A DNA stretch of 64,000 nucleotides from Roseihalotalea indica. Its GTDB lineage: Bacteria > Bacteroidota > Bacteroidia > Cytophagales > Cyclobacteriaceae. The stretch lies in NCBI RefSeq assembly GCF_022458895.1, contig NZ_JAINFL010000002.1, forward strand, positions 1,150,599-1,214,598, given 5' to 3'. Of this stretch, positions 27,535-37,217 are shown one piece after another. Numbering within the stretch: the stretch's first letter is position 1; each line of letters starts with the position of its first letter. The notes under the pieces were generated by a model. That model saw only the letters and a program-made list of their open reading frames with translations. It was not told the DNA's origin and did not search any database. A program made the position numbers and the translations under genes.

Positions 27535-28656
27535 TTGGCCTTACATACATACCTACGATCGTTTTTGTTCTTTGCTACTCTCGTTACTTTTCTTGCTGCT
27601 TGTAGTGGTGGTGAAAATAATTCTGATGACAGCACTCTACCTTTGGCCCGGGGGGCTTCTGGTGAAATTATCCTAGTAATGGATTCATCGTCCTGGCAAG
27701 GAGAGCTGGGTAACGAAATACGTCAGATTTTTATGGAGGCGGTACCGGGGCTTATCCGAAGCGAACCTTATTTTGATTTGCGTTATGTAAATCCTTTTAA
27801 GCTGAACGACGTGTTGCGAAGTGCCAAGAACATGATCTTTGTAACCACCCTGGATAACAATACGCAGACCGGGCAACGCATGCGAAGTTTTTTCACCGAG
27901 AACTCCCTAAATCGCATACAAAGCGACTCCAGTTTCTTTAGCTATCCCGTGAATAATGTATACGCCCGGGGGCAAAAAAACTTGTATCTCTTCGGGGTCA
28001 GCGAAGAAATTTTATTGGAAAATCTGGAAGAAAATCGCGAGCAAGTGCGTAAGTATTTTACGGATGCTGAAAGAAGGCGCACGATGCAGACTTTGTATAA
28101 CATTGGTGAGCGAAAAGCTGTTGAGCGGCAATTGTTACGAAATCATGGATTCTTCTTACAAATACCTCAAGGTTACGATTTAGTGCCAGTAGAAGACTCA
28201 GTGGAACAATTTGTATGGCTGCGTAAACTTGGGCAAGCTGGCGAGCCAGATAATAGCATTATCATCACATATAAAGAGTATAGCTCAGAAGCACTCTTTA
28301 ATCCGGATAGTCTCATGAGTTTCCGGCAGGAGCGGCTGGGCAAGTACATTGCCGATGATGACCCGCCCGCCTATATGACTATACAGGAACTTGAGCCGGT
28401 TGTCTATGACACGCTAAACTTTGAAGGTAAATTTGCAGTCGAGGCTCGTGGACTTTGGAGGTTAAGCAATAACGTCATGGGGGGGCCATTTCTCAGTTAT
28501 GCTTTTGTAGATGAAGTTCTAAATCGCTTTTACTACATAGAAGGGTATGTATACTTTCCTAATAAAAACCACCGGACGCAAATTCAGGAAATAGAAACGA
28601 TCCTCCGCACCTTTCAAACTGAAGCAGAGTATCGCGAGAAGCAGCCTTCTAGTTAA
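27535..28656 (+). CDS. DUF4837 family lipoprotein
   Basis: A 373-residue lipoprotein with lipobox LAAC near residue 23. The mature protein begins with an acidic linker, then GASGEIILVMDSSSWQGELG, the typical DUF4837 opening, and continues as mixed alpha/beta. The family is restricted to Bacteroidota and has no known function; Trp-Gly and Arg-rich central segments (FTDAERRRTMQ) are characteristic. The start is TTG at 27535. It lies 1 base before the next gene, so the two are co-transcribed. Confidence 0.85.
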   Translation: MALHTYLRSFLFFATLVTFLAACSGGENNSDDSTLPLARGASGEIILVMDSSSWQGELGNEIRQIFMEAVPGLIRSEPYFDLRYVNPFKLNDVLRSAKNMIFVTTLDNNTQTGQRMRSFFTENSLNRIQSDSSFFSYPVNNVYARGQKNLYLFGVSEEILLENLEENREQVRKYFTDAERRRTMQTLYNIGERKAVERQLLRNHGFFLQIPQGYDLVPVEDSVEQFVWLRKLGQAGEPDNSIIITYKEYSSEALFNPDSLMSFRQERLGKYIADDDPPAYMTIQELEPVVYDTLNFEGKFAVEARGLWRLSNNVMGGPFLSYAFVDEVLNRFYYIEGYVYFPNKNHRTQIQEIETILRTFQTEAEYREKQPSS

Positions 28657-28657
28657 A

Positions 28658-29473
28658 GTGAAATGGCTTTTAGTATTTTTATTTCATAGCACAGTAATCT
28701 TAGGCCTGACTGTAGTATCTCAGATTGGTGGTGTTGTCTATCTAGTTTGTTTACTGCTTGCACGGTATGTTTTTCATTGGTCGGTACAAAAGCAAGTTTT
28801 ACTTTTCTTTAGTGCATATACCATTGCAATATTTCTGATTGTGCCGAAGATTGCTCTTTATTTTGAGAGAGAACCACTACCAATCTTTGGAAATAGTCTA
28901 CGTCCTTTGACTATGGTTACATATGTCTTAAACCGCCATTATGTACATTCTCAATTGAAGGAGATAATAGAGGAAAAGGCTAGTTTGATAGCTAGACGTT
29001 ACCCTGGTACAGTAACTTATTATTTAGATGCTAACTTTCCCTTTATAAATGGATTTCCATTAATTCCCCATTTATCTCATAAGGATGGAAAAAAAATAGA
29101 TTTAGCATTTTACTACAAAAGCAAAGATAACAAACAGTATGTTGCTTCCTCGCCTTCCTGGATAGGATATGGAGTATATGATGCGCCAAAACTCACAGAA
29201 GTGAATTGGCCAGAGCGATGTGGTGAGCAAGGTTATTGGCAATACAGTGCTACTCAATACTTAGTGCCATCTTGGAGCGAGGGAAAATATGAGGTAGAGG
29301 AAGAACGCACTAGGTTTTTGTTGCAGTCTCTCGCCAAGACTAAGAATATACAGAAGGTTTTCTTAGAACCTCATCTGGCAGAGCGATGGGGCATTTCTTC
29401 ATTAGATAAAATCCGGTTTCATGGATGTCATGCGGTGCGGCATGATGATCATATACATGTGCAAATTCATTGA
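28658..29473 (+). CDS. Membrane-anchored LAS-type (MepA-like) peptidase candidate
   Basis: A 271-residue protein starting at GTG. Two or three membrane segments occupy residues 1-65. The C-terminal domain shows SHKDGKKIDLAF, matching the HxxGxxxD zinc-ligand pattern of LAS peptidases, and ends in RHDDHIHVQIH, matching the DHIHV motif of MepA-type murein endopeptidases. A second sequence block CGEQGYWQYSATQYL lies between. Together with the transglycosylase two genes upstream this suggests peptidoglycan cleavage, but overall similarity to MepA is low and the location of the domain (periplasm) is inferred from the anchors. Enzyme activity is unproven. Confidence 0.65.
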   Translation: MKWLLVFLFHSTVILGLTVVSQIGGVVYLVCLLLARYVFHWSVQKQVLLFFSAYTIAIFLIVPKIALYFEREPLPIFGNSLRPLTMVTYVLNRHYVHSQLKEIIEEKASLIARRYPGTVTYYLDANFPFINGFPLIPHLSHKDGKKIDLAFYYKSKDNKQYVASSPSWIGYGVYDAPKLTEVNWPERCGEQGYWQYSATQYLVPSWSEGKYEVEEERTRFLLQSLAKTKNIQKVFLEPHLAERWGISSLDKIRFHGCHAVRHDDHIHVQIH

Positions 29474-29581
29474 ACTTTACTGTTTACAAGTCAGTATTCA
29501 CTCGTCAGCTAATTACAAAGCTTTCCTGATCTTGGCATCCATGCCGATTTTACTACTTTTACAGAAACAACGTGACTCAAA

Positions 29582-31885
29582 ATGGAAGAACAAAAGGTTC
29601 AGCAGTTTCGCACCATTAAAATACGACGGGAAGATGCTTTAAATTATCATACCCAGGATCAGCCGGGTAAGATTGAAGTTGTGCCTACCAAACTTTTAAG
29701 TTCTCAGATAGACCTTGCATTGGCATATTCTCCCGGAGTAGCCGAACCCTGTAAAGAAATTGCTCGGGATCGAGAAGAGGTATACAAATATACAGCTAAA
29801 GGAAATCTGGTAGGAGTGATCTCCAATGGTACCGCCGTTCTGGGGTTGGGTGATATTGGCCCGGAAGCTTCCAAGCCGGTAATGGAGGGAAAAGGAGTTC
29901 TATTTAAAAAGTTTGCTGGAATTGATGTTTTTGACCTGGAAATTGACACCAAAGATCCGGACGTTTTTGTACAGATCGTTCGTTCTTTGGAGCCAACATT
30001 TGGGGGTATCAATTTAGAAGATATTAAAGCACCTGAATGCTTTGAGATTGAGACCAGGCTTAGAAGCGTCATGAACATTCCGGTGATGCACGATGACCAA
30101 CACGGCACCGCTATTATTTCCAGCGCAGCCCTCCTAAACGCTCTGGAACTGGTGGAGAAAGATATCAGTGAAATTCAGGTTGTAGTAAGTGGAGCTGGTG
30201 CGTCGGCTACTGCATGTACTAAGCTATACGAAGAACTTGGGGCTAAAAGAGAGAACATTGTCATGTGTGATATTGATGGTGTTTTATACAAAGGGCGGGG
30301 CGACCTGGATGAGGTGCATGAACATTTTGCTACTGAACGAAACGTTCGCACACTGGCCGAAGCGATGCGGGGAGCAGATATGTTCCTCGGGTTATCAGCC
30401 GGGAATATTGTTTCTCCTGAGATGGTTCAGTCCATGGCCGAAAACCCGATTGTGTTCGCTCTGGCTAATCCTGATCCGGAAATTAGCTATGAGCTGGCAA
30501 TGCAAAGTCGGGATGATATTATTATGGCTACCGGGCGTTCTGACCATCCTAATCAGGTCAATAATGTGTTGGGCTTCCCTTATATCTTTCGTGGGGCGCT
30601 GGACGTGAGAGCTACCGCCATTAATGAAGAAATGAAAATGGCAGCGGTGAAAGCCTTGGCTAAGTTGGCGAAGGAGCCTACTCCCGAGATTGTTAACAAA
30701 GCATATAGCAGCGAGAAAATAACTTTTGGTAAAGAATACCTCATTCCCAAGCCTTTAGACCCCCGCCTGATTACTACTATTTCCCCGGCAGTAGCGCGAG
30801 CCGCCATTGAAACCGGTGTAGCACGCACTATTATCCAGGATTGGGTACAGTATGATATTGAGCTACAAAGGCGCATTGGCATTGATCAGAAGCTAATGTC
30901 GCAGATCATTACCAAAGCAAAAAAAGAACCTAAACGGGTGGTGTTTGCGGAGGCTGAGGATGTAAAAATTCTTAAGGCGGCCCAGATTATTCAAGATGAG
31001 CAAATTGCTATTCCAATTCTGCTGGGAAGCAAGGATAAAATCCAGTCATTAATTCAGGAGCACCAGTTAGAGCTTTCGGCTTGCAAAATCATCAATCCAT
31101 TTAAAGAAGGTTCTACTCGAGAAACGTACGGCCGTAAATTGTATGAAAAGCGAAAGCGGAAGGGCATGACATTTCAGGAAGCTAAAAACATTATGCGTTC
31201 TCGTAACTACTTTGGTATTGCTATGGTGGAAAACGGAGACGCTGATGCGCTAATTTCCGGTCTTACCAGTGACTATCCTAAAACAGTACGCCCCGCCTTA
31301 CAGGTAATCGGAATGAGTAGCGAGGTAAAAAGGGTGGCCGGTATGTATATTATTCTTAATAAAAAAGGGCCGTTTTTCTTCGCTGATACCACTGTTAATG
31401 TCAATCCCACTGCTGAAGAATTAGTAGATATTATTGGGCTGACGGCAACATCGGTGCGCTCATTTGGCATTACCCCGCGGGTAGCTGTGCTATCGTATTC
31501 TAACTTCGGCTCCAGCAAAGGAGAAGTACCCGAGAAGACCGCCAAAGCCGTAGCTTTAGCGCAGGAACGTTGGCCCGATCTGGTTATTGATGGCGATATT
31601 CAGGCCAACACCGCTTTAAATATAGAACTGCAGCAGCAAAATTATCCGTTCAGTCGGCTGGCTGATCAGGGCGCAAATACCTTTATTTTTCCCGATCTGG
31701 CATCAGGAAACATTGCGTACAAATTGCTGATGGAAATAGGCAGTGCCGAAGCTATCGGGCCAATTCTACTGGGTATGAACAAACCGGTGCATGTTTTACA
31801 ACTCGGTAGCACCATCCGGGAGATTGTCAATATGGTAGCCATTGCGGTGGTTGATGCGCAGGCTTACGAGACAATTAAATTGTAG
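29582..31885 (+). CDS. maeB: NADP-dependent malic enzyme with phosphotransacetylase-like domain
   Basis: A 767-residue MaeB-type fusion. Residues ~1-425 are malic enzyme: [56 protein letters not shown] and the cofactor segment [12 protein letters not shown]. Residues ~430-767 resemble phosphate acetyltransferase ([27 protein letters not shown]) and act as a regulatory domain in known MaeB proteins. It decarboxylates malate to pyruvate with NAD(P) reduction. The length fits the family well. It stands alone and is followed by a palindromic repeat and a convergent gene. Confidence 0.95.
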   Translation: MEEQKVQQFRTIKIRREDALNYHTQDQPGKIEVVPTKLLSSQIDLALAYSPGVAEPCKEIARDREEVYKYTAKGNLVGVISNGTAVLGLGDIGPEASKPVMEGKGVLFKKFAGIDVFDLEIDTKDPDVFVQIVRSLEPTFGGINLEDIKAPECFEIETRLRSVMNIPVMHDDQHGTAIISSAALLNALELVEKDISEIQVVVSGAGASATACTKLYEELGAKRENIVMCDIDGVLYKGRGDLDEVHEHFATERNVRTLAEAMRGADMFLGLSAGNIVSPEMVQSMAENPIVFALANPDPEISYELAMQSRDDIIMATGRSDHPNQVNNVLGFPYIFRGALDVRATAINEEMKMAAVKALAKLAKEPTPEIVNKAYSSEKITFGKEYLIPKPLDPRLITTISPAVARAAIETGVARTIIQDWVQYDIELQRRIGIDQKLMSQIITKAKKEPKRVVFAEAEDVKILKAAQIIQDEQIAIPILLGSKDKIQSLIQEHQLELSACKIINPFKEGSTRETYGRKLYEKRKRKGMTFQEAKNIMRSRNYFGIAMVENGDADALISGLTSDYPKTVRPALQVIGMSSEVKRVAGMYIILNKKGPFFFADTTVNVNPTAEELVDIIGLTATSVRSFGITPRVAVLSYSNFGSSKGEVPEKTAKAVALAQERWPDLVIDGDIQANTALNIELQQQNYPFSRLADQGANTFIFPDLASGNIAYKLLMEIGSAEAIGPILLGMNKPVHVLQLGSTIREIVNMVAIAVVDAQAYETIKL

Positions 31886-31923
31886 CGAGCTAGTTTATAT
31901 CGTGAGTCTTACAAAGTGTTGCT

Positions 31924-31972
31924 GGGGGCGGTTGGCAGGAGGCAGAACCCTGTACAGCCACCTGCTTCCTGG
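31924..31972. repeat. Palindromic dispersed repeat, copy B
   Basis: Contains GCGGTTGGCAGGAGGC (31928-31943), matching 15 of 16 bases of the arm at 11738, and a shorter right side (CACCTGCTTCC) that looks like the copy A right arm with about 7 bases lost. Like copy A it lies between two convergent genes (maeB and the MBL hydrolase). Confidence 0.6.
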
Positions 31973-32004
31973 TACGTCATTAAAAGAAATCAGAATAGTG
32001 TCTA

Positions 32005-32700
32005 CTAACGCAGCCATTTCCGGCGGAATTGGTGAACTGCACGCTGCTTGATAGCCTTTCCGTGTCCGAAGCAGGCTGTTTCGAAATGATGAATCGTTAG
32101 TTTCCGTAAACTACGCAGCCCGGCATCATAGTCTTCGTAGGCAATGCTGGGCTGGAGTTGGACTATGTTGCTGGCTGTATCCGCAGCGAACATCACTCCA
32201 CCCTCCTGAGGCCAGAAAAGAGCTAACTGACCGGCACAGTGTCCCGGTGCGTGAATTGCCTCAATACCTCCCGCAATTTCCAGCGTAGTGCCATCTTCCA
32301 CTTCCTGATCAACCTCTGCCGGAGCAATCTGCTGAGGGGCATTGGCAATGAGTGTTCGGTAAAGTACTTTGTTCATTAAACCTGGCGCGGGAGTAAGCGG
32401 GCGCATGGCTTTTCCCTGTCTTACCAGTGCGGCATCAGTTGGGTGCATGTAGGTAGTAGCTTTGCAGGCTTTTTGTATAGCAGCCAGACTACCGGTGTGA
32501 TCGGGGTGGCAATGTGTTGCAATAATATGCCGGATGTCACTGGGGGCTCTTCCAATCTGTTCTATAGCTCTCATGAGCTTGTGGGTGTTTCCTTCCGAGC
32601 CAGTATCAATCAGGGTTAGTTCTTCATGATTGATCAGAAACGCATTCACATAGCCCAAAGGAATTTCATAAACCGAAGGAGTGATCTGTCGGACAAGCAT
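32005..32700 (-). CDS. MBL-fold metallohydrolase
   Basis: A 231-residue metallo-beta-lactamase-fold protein. The zinc motif is THCHPDHTG (HxHxDH), with later ligands in HAPGHCAGQ, FAADTASN and FGHGKAI. The compact form with the N-terminal strand VNAFLINHEELTLIDTG is typical of glyoxalase II-like or generic hydrolases. Substrate cannot be assigned. It lies 18 bases downstream of the ABC exporter gene on the minus strand and is probably co-transcribed with it and truA. Confidence 0.88.
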   Translation of the reverse strand: MLVRQITPSVYEIPLGYVNAFLINHEELTLIDTGSEGNTHKLMRAIEQIGRAPSDIRHIIATHCHPDHTGSLAAIQKACKATTYMHPTDAALVRQGKAMRPLTPAPGLMNKVLYRTLIANAPQQIAPAEVDQEVEDGTTLEIAGGIEAIHAPGHCAGQLALFWPQEGGVMFAADTASNIVQLQPSIAYEDYDAGLRSLRKLTIHHFETACFGHGKAIKQRAVHQFRRKWLR

Positions 32701-32718
32701 AAAGTAGGTTTGGGTAGT

Positions 32719-34482
32719 TTATAGAACTTCTTTGTATTGCATTTTATGAAGCTGAGTATAGTACCCTTCCATAGCCAGCAGTTCGTCGTGTGTACCTCGT
32801 TCTTTAATCTCCCCGTGATCCAGCACTAAAATCTGATCGGCATTCTGGATGGTAGATAAACGGTGAGCAATCACAATGGCTGTTCTCCCCTTCATCAGTC
32901 GGGCAATGGCTTCCTGAATAAGTTCTTCGGTCTCAGTATCTACAGAAGACGTAGCTTCATCTAAAATGATAATTTTTGGGTCATATACCATCGCGCGCAC
33001 AAAAGAAATCAGCTGGCGCTGGCCAACTGATAGGGTTGCGCCCCGTTCCTGCACATTATATTCAAACCCACCGGGTAGTCGCTCAATGAACTTCCGAGCT
33101 CCTACCAGTTCGGCCGCTTCTACAATGCGCTCCCGGCTGATGCTGTTGTTGCCAAGAGTAATATTTTGCTCAATGGTGTCGGAAAACAGAAAAACATCCT
33201 GCAATACTACCCCGATATTTCGCCGCAATACGCCCAGATCATACTCTTTTACTTCTACTCCATCAATCAGAATTTCTCCTCGCTTAATGTCATAAAAGCG
33301 GCTAAGCAGGTTGATAATAGAAGATTTTCCTGCTCCGGTAGCACCCACCAATGCCAGTGTCTCGCCGGGTTTCACTTCAAAGTTTATGTCTTTTAACACA
33401 TAGTCCCGATCATTATAAGCGAACCAGACATCTTTAAAAAGCACATGTCCGTCCATGCGATCCGAGGTATATGTACCATTGTCATCGATATGCTCTTTAT
33501 TGTCCAGCAGATTCAGGATGCGGGAAGAGCTGACGATGCCTAATTGCAGTGTATTAAAGCGGTCAGCAATTTGCCGGATGGGGCGGAAAAACATGTTGAT
33601 GTACATGATAAAAGCAATCAGTATTCCGATCGTTACTTCTTCGTACAATACTCCGCGCGCTCCATACCAAACCAGCAGACCAATGCCTGTTGCCTGAATG
33701 ATTTCTGCTACCGGAAAGTAAATAGAGTAATACATAACCGACCTGAGGTGAGCCTGTTTATGTTCATCATTAATCTCTCGGAAACGTTTGTACTCCCGTT
33801 TCTCACTACTAAAAATCTGAACAATACTCATCCCGGTGATATGTTCCTGTACAAATGAGTTGAGGTTAGAAACAGCATTGCGTACATCGTTAAATGCCAC
33901 TTTTACTTTTTCCTTAAACACATAAGTGCTCAGAATCAGAAGAGGTAGCGTAGATAAGCTTATCAAAGTCAGTTTCCAGTCAATGTATAGCATAGCGCCT
34001 AGAATCACGACAATCTGCAGAATGTCACCAATAATGGCAGCTACCCCCTGACTAAAAATATCCGAAAGGGTCTCAATATCTGAAATGTTGCGGGTAACCA
34101 GGCGGCCGATGGGGGTGCGGTCAAAGAAGCGCAATCGCAGGCTAAGGAGGTGGCGATACAACTTAACCCGAATATCATGGATCACACTCTGACCCAGCCA
34201 ACCCGACAGGTAAGTATGCAGATACTGTACAATGCCCTGCACTACTATCAGCCCTACCAATAAGATAACCATATTGATTAACCCCTGGTGGTCGTTCACC
34301 AGGATATATTCATCAATTGTTTTCTGTACAAAAAAAGGGACGGCCGGGGCCAGAAAAGCAATCAGAATGGTTAGAAAAACCAGTATATAAAAACGCCCGA
34401 TATAGGGTTGAACATACTGAAAAATACGTTTAAGCACATGGGTGTCTATAATGTCACCACTGTGAATGCGTTCTTTATCCAT
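32719..34482 (-). CDS. ABC exporter, fused permease and ATPase (MsbA-like)
   Basis: A 587-residue half-transporter. Six membrane helices span about residues 20-320, and the nucleotide-binding domain follows from ~345. Walker A is GATGAGKSS, the signature is LSVGQRQL, Walker B is IIILDEATSSVD and the H-loop is IAHRLST. Homodimers of this class export lipids or hydrophobic compounds; without partner genes the cargo is unknown. It is 8 bases downstream of truA and upstream of the MBL hydrolase, which makes a truA-ABC-MBL operon. Confidence 0.92.
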   Translation of the reverse strand: MDKERIHSGDIIDTHVLKRIFQYVQPYIGRFYILVFLTILIAFLAPAVPFFVQKTIDEYILVNDHQGLINMVILLVGLIVVQGIVQYLHTYLSGWLGQSVIHDIRVKLYRHLLSLRLRFFDRTPIGRLVTRNISDIETLSDIFSQGVAAIIGDILQIVVILGAMLYIDWKLTLISLSTLPLLILSTYVFKEKVKVAFNDVRNAVSNLNSFVQEHITGMSIVQIFSSEKREYKRFREINDEHKQAHLRSVMYYSIYFPVAEIIQATGIGLLVWYGARGVLYEEVTIGILIAFIMYINMFFRPIRQIADRFNTLQLGIVSSSRILNLLDNKEHIDDNGTYTSDRMDGHVLFKDVWFAYNDRDYVLKDINFEVKPGETLALVGATGAGKSSIINLLSRFYDIKRGEILIDGVEVKEYDLGVLRRNIGVVLQDVFLFSDTIEQNITLGNNSISRERIVEAAELVGARKFIERLPGGFEYNVQERGATLSVGQRQLISFVRAMVYDPKIIILDEATSSVDTETEELIQEAIARLMKGRTAIVIAHRLSTIQNADQILVLDHGEIKERGTHDELLAMEGYYTQLHKMQYKEVL

Positions 34483-34490
34483 GTTAAAGA

Positions 34491-35252
34491 TTAATCATGC
34501 TGCGGATAGATATCTGCAGGATAAGTCACATTTGTTAAAAATAAGCCGCAGGCATCTACTGAGCGGCCTGCCTTTCGCCGATCTTTGCTTTCTATAATTG
34601 TCGGAAAGTCTGCTAAAGTAGTGGTATGGGTGCCAATATCCAATAACGTACCTACTAGTGCGCGCACCATGCCCCGCAAAAAACGGTCTGCTGTGATAGC
34701 AAACATAAATCGGTCTTTTTCTATTACGTGCCAATGCGCTCGAAAGATATGACAATTGAAAGAAGTGTTTTGCGTGTTGGTTTTACTAAAACTGGTATAA
34801 TCCCGTCGGCCATACTGAACTAACCGGTCGGCGGCCTGGTTCATAACGTCTATATCAGTATTTGCAGAAAAAAAGTAGCTTATTCCGTTTAAAAAAGGAT
34901 TTTTTTTCTGGTGAATCATGTATTGATAGCTGCGGGCTGTAGCGCTGAAGCGGGCATGGGCCTCATCAGGAACAGCTTGCAAGCGGGTAATGCTGATATC
35001 ATGAGGAAGAACTGCGTTGAATTTATACAGATAATCCGCTTCTTCTAATGTCTGGTTGGTATCAAAATGGGCCACCTGCCCTTTAGCATGAACTCCGGTA
35101 TCGGTTCGTCCACTACCAGTAGTTACGATAGGTTCTTGCAAAATACGGGATAGTGCCTCGTTCAGTACTTGCTGCACCGAAAGTGCGTTTTGCTGAATTT
35201 GCCAGCCGTGATAGGCAGCACCGTGGTACATGATTGAAATAAAATAGCGCAT
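34491..35252 (-). CDS. truA: tRNA pseudouridine(38-40) synthase
   Basis: A 253-residue TruA enzyme that isomerises uridines 38-40 in the tRNA anticodon arm. The catalytic Asp is in GSGRTDTGVHAKGQVAHF, and the N-terminus MRYFISIMYHGAAYHGWQIQ is the normal family opening. The C-terminal part (FLRGMVRALVGTLLDIG) is also conserved. It begins the minus-strand unit that continues with the ABC exporter. Confidence 0.95.
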   Translation of the reverse strand: MRYFISIMYHGAAYHGWQIQQNALSVQQVLNEALSRILQEPIVTTGSGRTDTGVHAKGQVAHFDTNQTLEEADYLYKFNAVLPHDISITRLQAVPDEAHARFSATARSYQYMIHQKKNPFLNGISYFFSANTDIDVMNQAADRLVQYGRRDYTSFSKTNTQNTSFNCHIFRAHWHVIEKDRFMFAITADRFLRGMVRALVGTLLDIGTHTTTLADFPTIIESKDRRKAGRSVDACGLFLTNVTYPADIYPQHD

Positions 35253-35565
35253 AAAAAATAATAAGCAATTACAATAAACAAGCTGGTGCCAGGCTGGCCC
35301 AGTCGCAAGTATAAAAAGAAGATTACGTATTTGTTAAGAATATTCCTGAATAAAGGAGGTTTTTTGGGTGTTAAATTGCTTATTTTCAATAATTTGCGAT
35401 TTTTATTTTAAACAATTAGATGAAATAGAATTGATTAAAATTAACAATAGTTTCATCTTGATTAAATCGCATTTTATAGTATCTATTTCTATTTTTGTTT
35501 TAGTATTCCTGCTTGACAATTAGAATTATATAGCTTGTTGGGTAAGGCTCCTATTTTTTTAAGAA
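35253..35565. other. Divergent intergenic region (truA / Na-Pi symporter)
   Basis: A 313-base AT-rich spacer between divergent genes; both promoters should lie here. TTGACA occurs at 35513-35518 but has no well-spaced partner, and Bacteroidota do not use that consensus. No small gene, hairpin or repeat was recognised. Confidence 0.5.
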
Positions 35566-36711
35566 GTGCTTAGCGTGAACGTTTTAGAGAAGCAACAAAA
35601 GGTAGACCGATTACAAACCGCCAGTAAATATTTTTTGGTGCTAGGCGCAATTGCGCTTTTTCTATTATCTATCGATTTGCTAGGCCATTCATTCCAGGGA
35701 TTGCGGGAAAATCTGGCATCTTCCATTCTGTCTGTCACTACGAACCCATTCATCGGGTTGTTTATTGGCTTGCTGCTCACGGCTGTAATTCAAAGCAGTT
35801 CCATCAGCACCTCAATGATTGTAGCACTGGTAGGGTCCGGAACGGTAAGTTTGTCGGCAGCAGTGCCGATTGTGATGGGAGCTAATGTGGGCACCACCCT
35901 GACTAGCACTGTGGTTTCGTTAGGTTTTATTACCAGCAAACGGGCTTTCCGTAAGGCGATCAGCGCCGGAGTAATTCATGATTTTTACAATATTATTCTG
36001 GTAATGCTTCTCTTTCCGCTGGAGTATTATAATCAGTCATTATCGCGGGCTAGTTTATGGCTGGTGCATTTCTTCGGGCTAACCGAGCCCCAAATGGTCA
36101 CGGTCCCTACTTACTTGGGCTCATTCTTCGGCAAGAGCGTTGGGTACTATATTACCGAAGTTGTTGGGAATAGCTGGTTACTGCTGATTATTGCATTCAG
36201 CATGTTGTTCCTGTCTATTAAATATATATCAACCATTATTTCCCGTTCGCTTATTGGCGAGTCAAAGGACAAGCTGAAGCAATATATTTTTCGCAGCCCC
36301 TACAAATCTTTTGCCTGGGGTGGTGCACTGACGGCGGCGGTGCAATCAAGCTCCATTACTACGTCCCTAATCATTCCGTTGGTAGCTACGGGCAAGGTTT
36401 CTTTGCCAAAATCGTTTCCTTTCATTATTGGCGCTAATATTGGCACTACTATCACGGCACTAATTGCTTCTCTTTTTACAACGGAGGTTGCAGTGAGCAT
36501 TGCGTTAGTACATTTGCTGTTTAACCTTTTCGGAGTATTGGTTTTCTTGCCTTTTTCATCCGTGCGCCGGTTGCCAGTCATCGTGGCGGCGTACTTCGGG
36601 CGCTTGACCATGCATAACCGTCTGGTTGGGTTTCTCTATATCATTCTCATGTTCTTTATCATACCTTTCCTGCTGATCTATTTCAATCAGGAACCTGCCG
36701 CTGTACATTAG
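35566..36711 (+). CDS. Na+/phosphate symporter (NptA/PNaS family)
   Basis: A 381-residue membrane protein of the Na/Pi cotransporter family. The two inverted QSSS motifs are visible in TAVIQSSSISTSMIVAL and TAAVQSSSITTSLI, each followed by a glycine-rich GANVGTT or GANIGTT segment that forms the substrate site. About nine hydrophobic segments occur. It would import phosphate with sodium; no PhoU-like C-terminal domain is present, unlike the longer YjbB type. The start is GTG at 35566; another GTG at 35575 is possible. Confidence 0.92.
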   Translation: MLSVNVLEKQQKVDRLQTASKYFLVLGAIALFLLSIDLLGHSFQGLRENLASSILSVTTNPFIGLFIGLLLTAVIQSSSISTSMIVALVGSGTVSLSAAVPIVMGANVGTTLTSTVVSLGFITSKRAFRKAISAGVIHDFYNIILVMLLFPLEYYNQSLSRASLWLVHFFGLTEPQMVTVPTYLGSFFGKSVGYYITEVVGNSWLLLIIAFSMLFLSIKYISTIISRSLIGESKDKLKQYIFRSPYKSFAWGGALTAAVQSSSITTSLIIPLVATGKVSLPKSFPFIIGANIGTTITALIASLFTTEVAVSIALVHLLFNLFGVLVFLPFSSVRRLPVIVAAYFGRLTMHNRLVGFLYIILMFFIIPFLLIYFNQEPAAVH

Positions 36712-36824
36712 AGGCTAGAAGAAACACTAACTCCATTCTTTGAGTTTGCTGTTTATATTACTTTGCTAAAGTGCTTGAAGCTCGCTATCTTAAGAACTTT
36801 TCCCATTTTTTAATAAATCATTCC

Positions 36825-37217
36825 ATGCCTAAGAAATCAGCCACTGACACGCTTGAAGCTCAGAAAGAAAAATTACAGGAAATTATTAACAAACTAGCCG
36901 ATCAGTATGACCTCAGCGACGAAGACCTAAACACTATCAAAGAGTGGGGTATTGCTCTGCTGATTACTGGCGCTTCGGCTTATATTATCTATCGCATCTT
37001 GCAAGGAGTATTTGGGTTTGGCGACGACGAAGAAGAAATTGAAGAAGAGCCTGAAATGGAGGAAGATGAAGATGAAGATGAAGACGACTATGACGATCCG
37101 TTAGGAGCTATTACCGGTCTGTTGAAAGGACAGGTGGGTGTGTTCTTGGTTTCTCTCGCCCGTCGGCAAATCACGCGATTTCTTCGAGAGAACAACCTCT
37201 TAGATGAAGATGAGTAG
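36825..37217 (+). CDS. Small membrane protein with acidic linker
   Basis: About 130 residues. An N-terminal helical part precedes one membrane segment (IALLITGASAYIIYRILQGVFG), then a highly acidic stretch of roughly 30 residues (mostly D and E), then a helical basic C-terminus (VSLARRQITRFLRENN). No family is recognised. The open frame extends to a GTG at 36771, but the ATG at 36825 (MPKKSATDTLEAQ) gives a better N-terminus. Its last 14 bases overlap the GGGP synthase gene, so translation of the two is probably coupled. Confidence 0.7.
   Translation: MPKKSATDTLEAQKEKLQEIINKLADQYDLSDEDLNTIKEWGIALLITGASAYIIYRILQGVFGFGDDEEEIEEEPEMEEDEDEDEDDYDDPLGAITGLLKGQVGVFLVSLARRQITRFLRENNLLDEDE

Noticed and set aside
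32005..35252. truA-ABC exporter-MBL hydrolase as a resistance island
   Set aside because: The MBL protein has a generic hydrolase layout, the ABC is a common exporter, and truA is housekeeping; nothing points to resistance.
35513..35518. TTGACA as a sigma-70 -35 box before the Na/Pi symporter
   Set aside because: The only TATA-like sequence follows far too closely, and Bacteroidota use a different promoter consensus.
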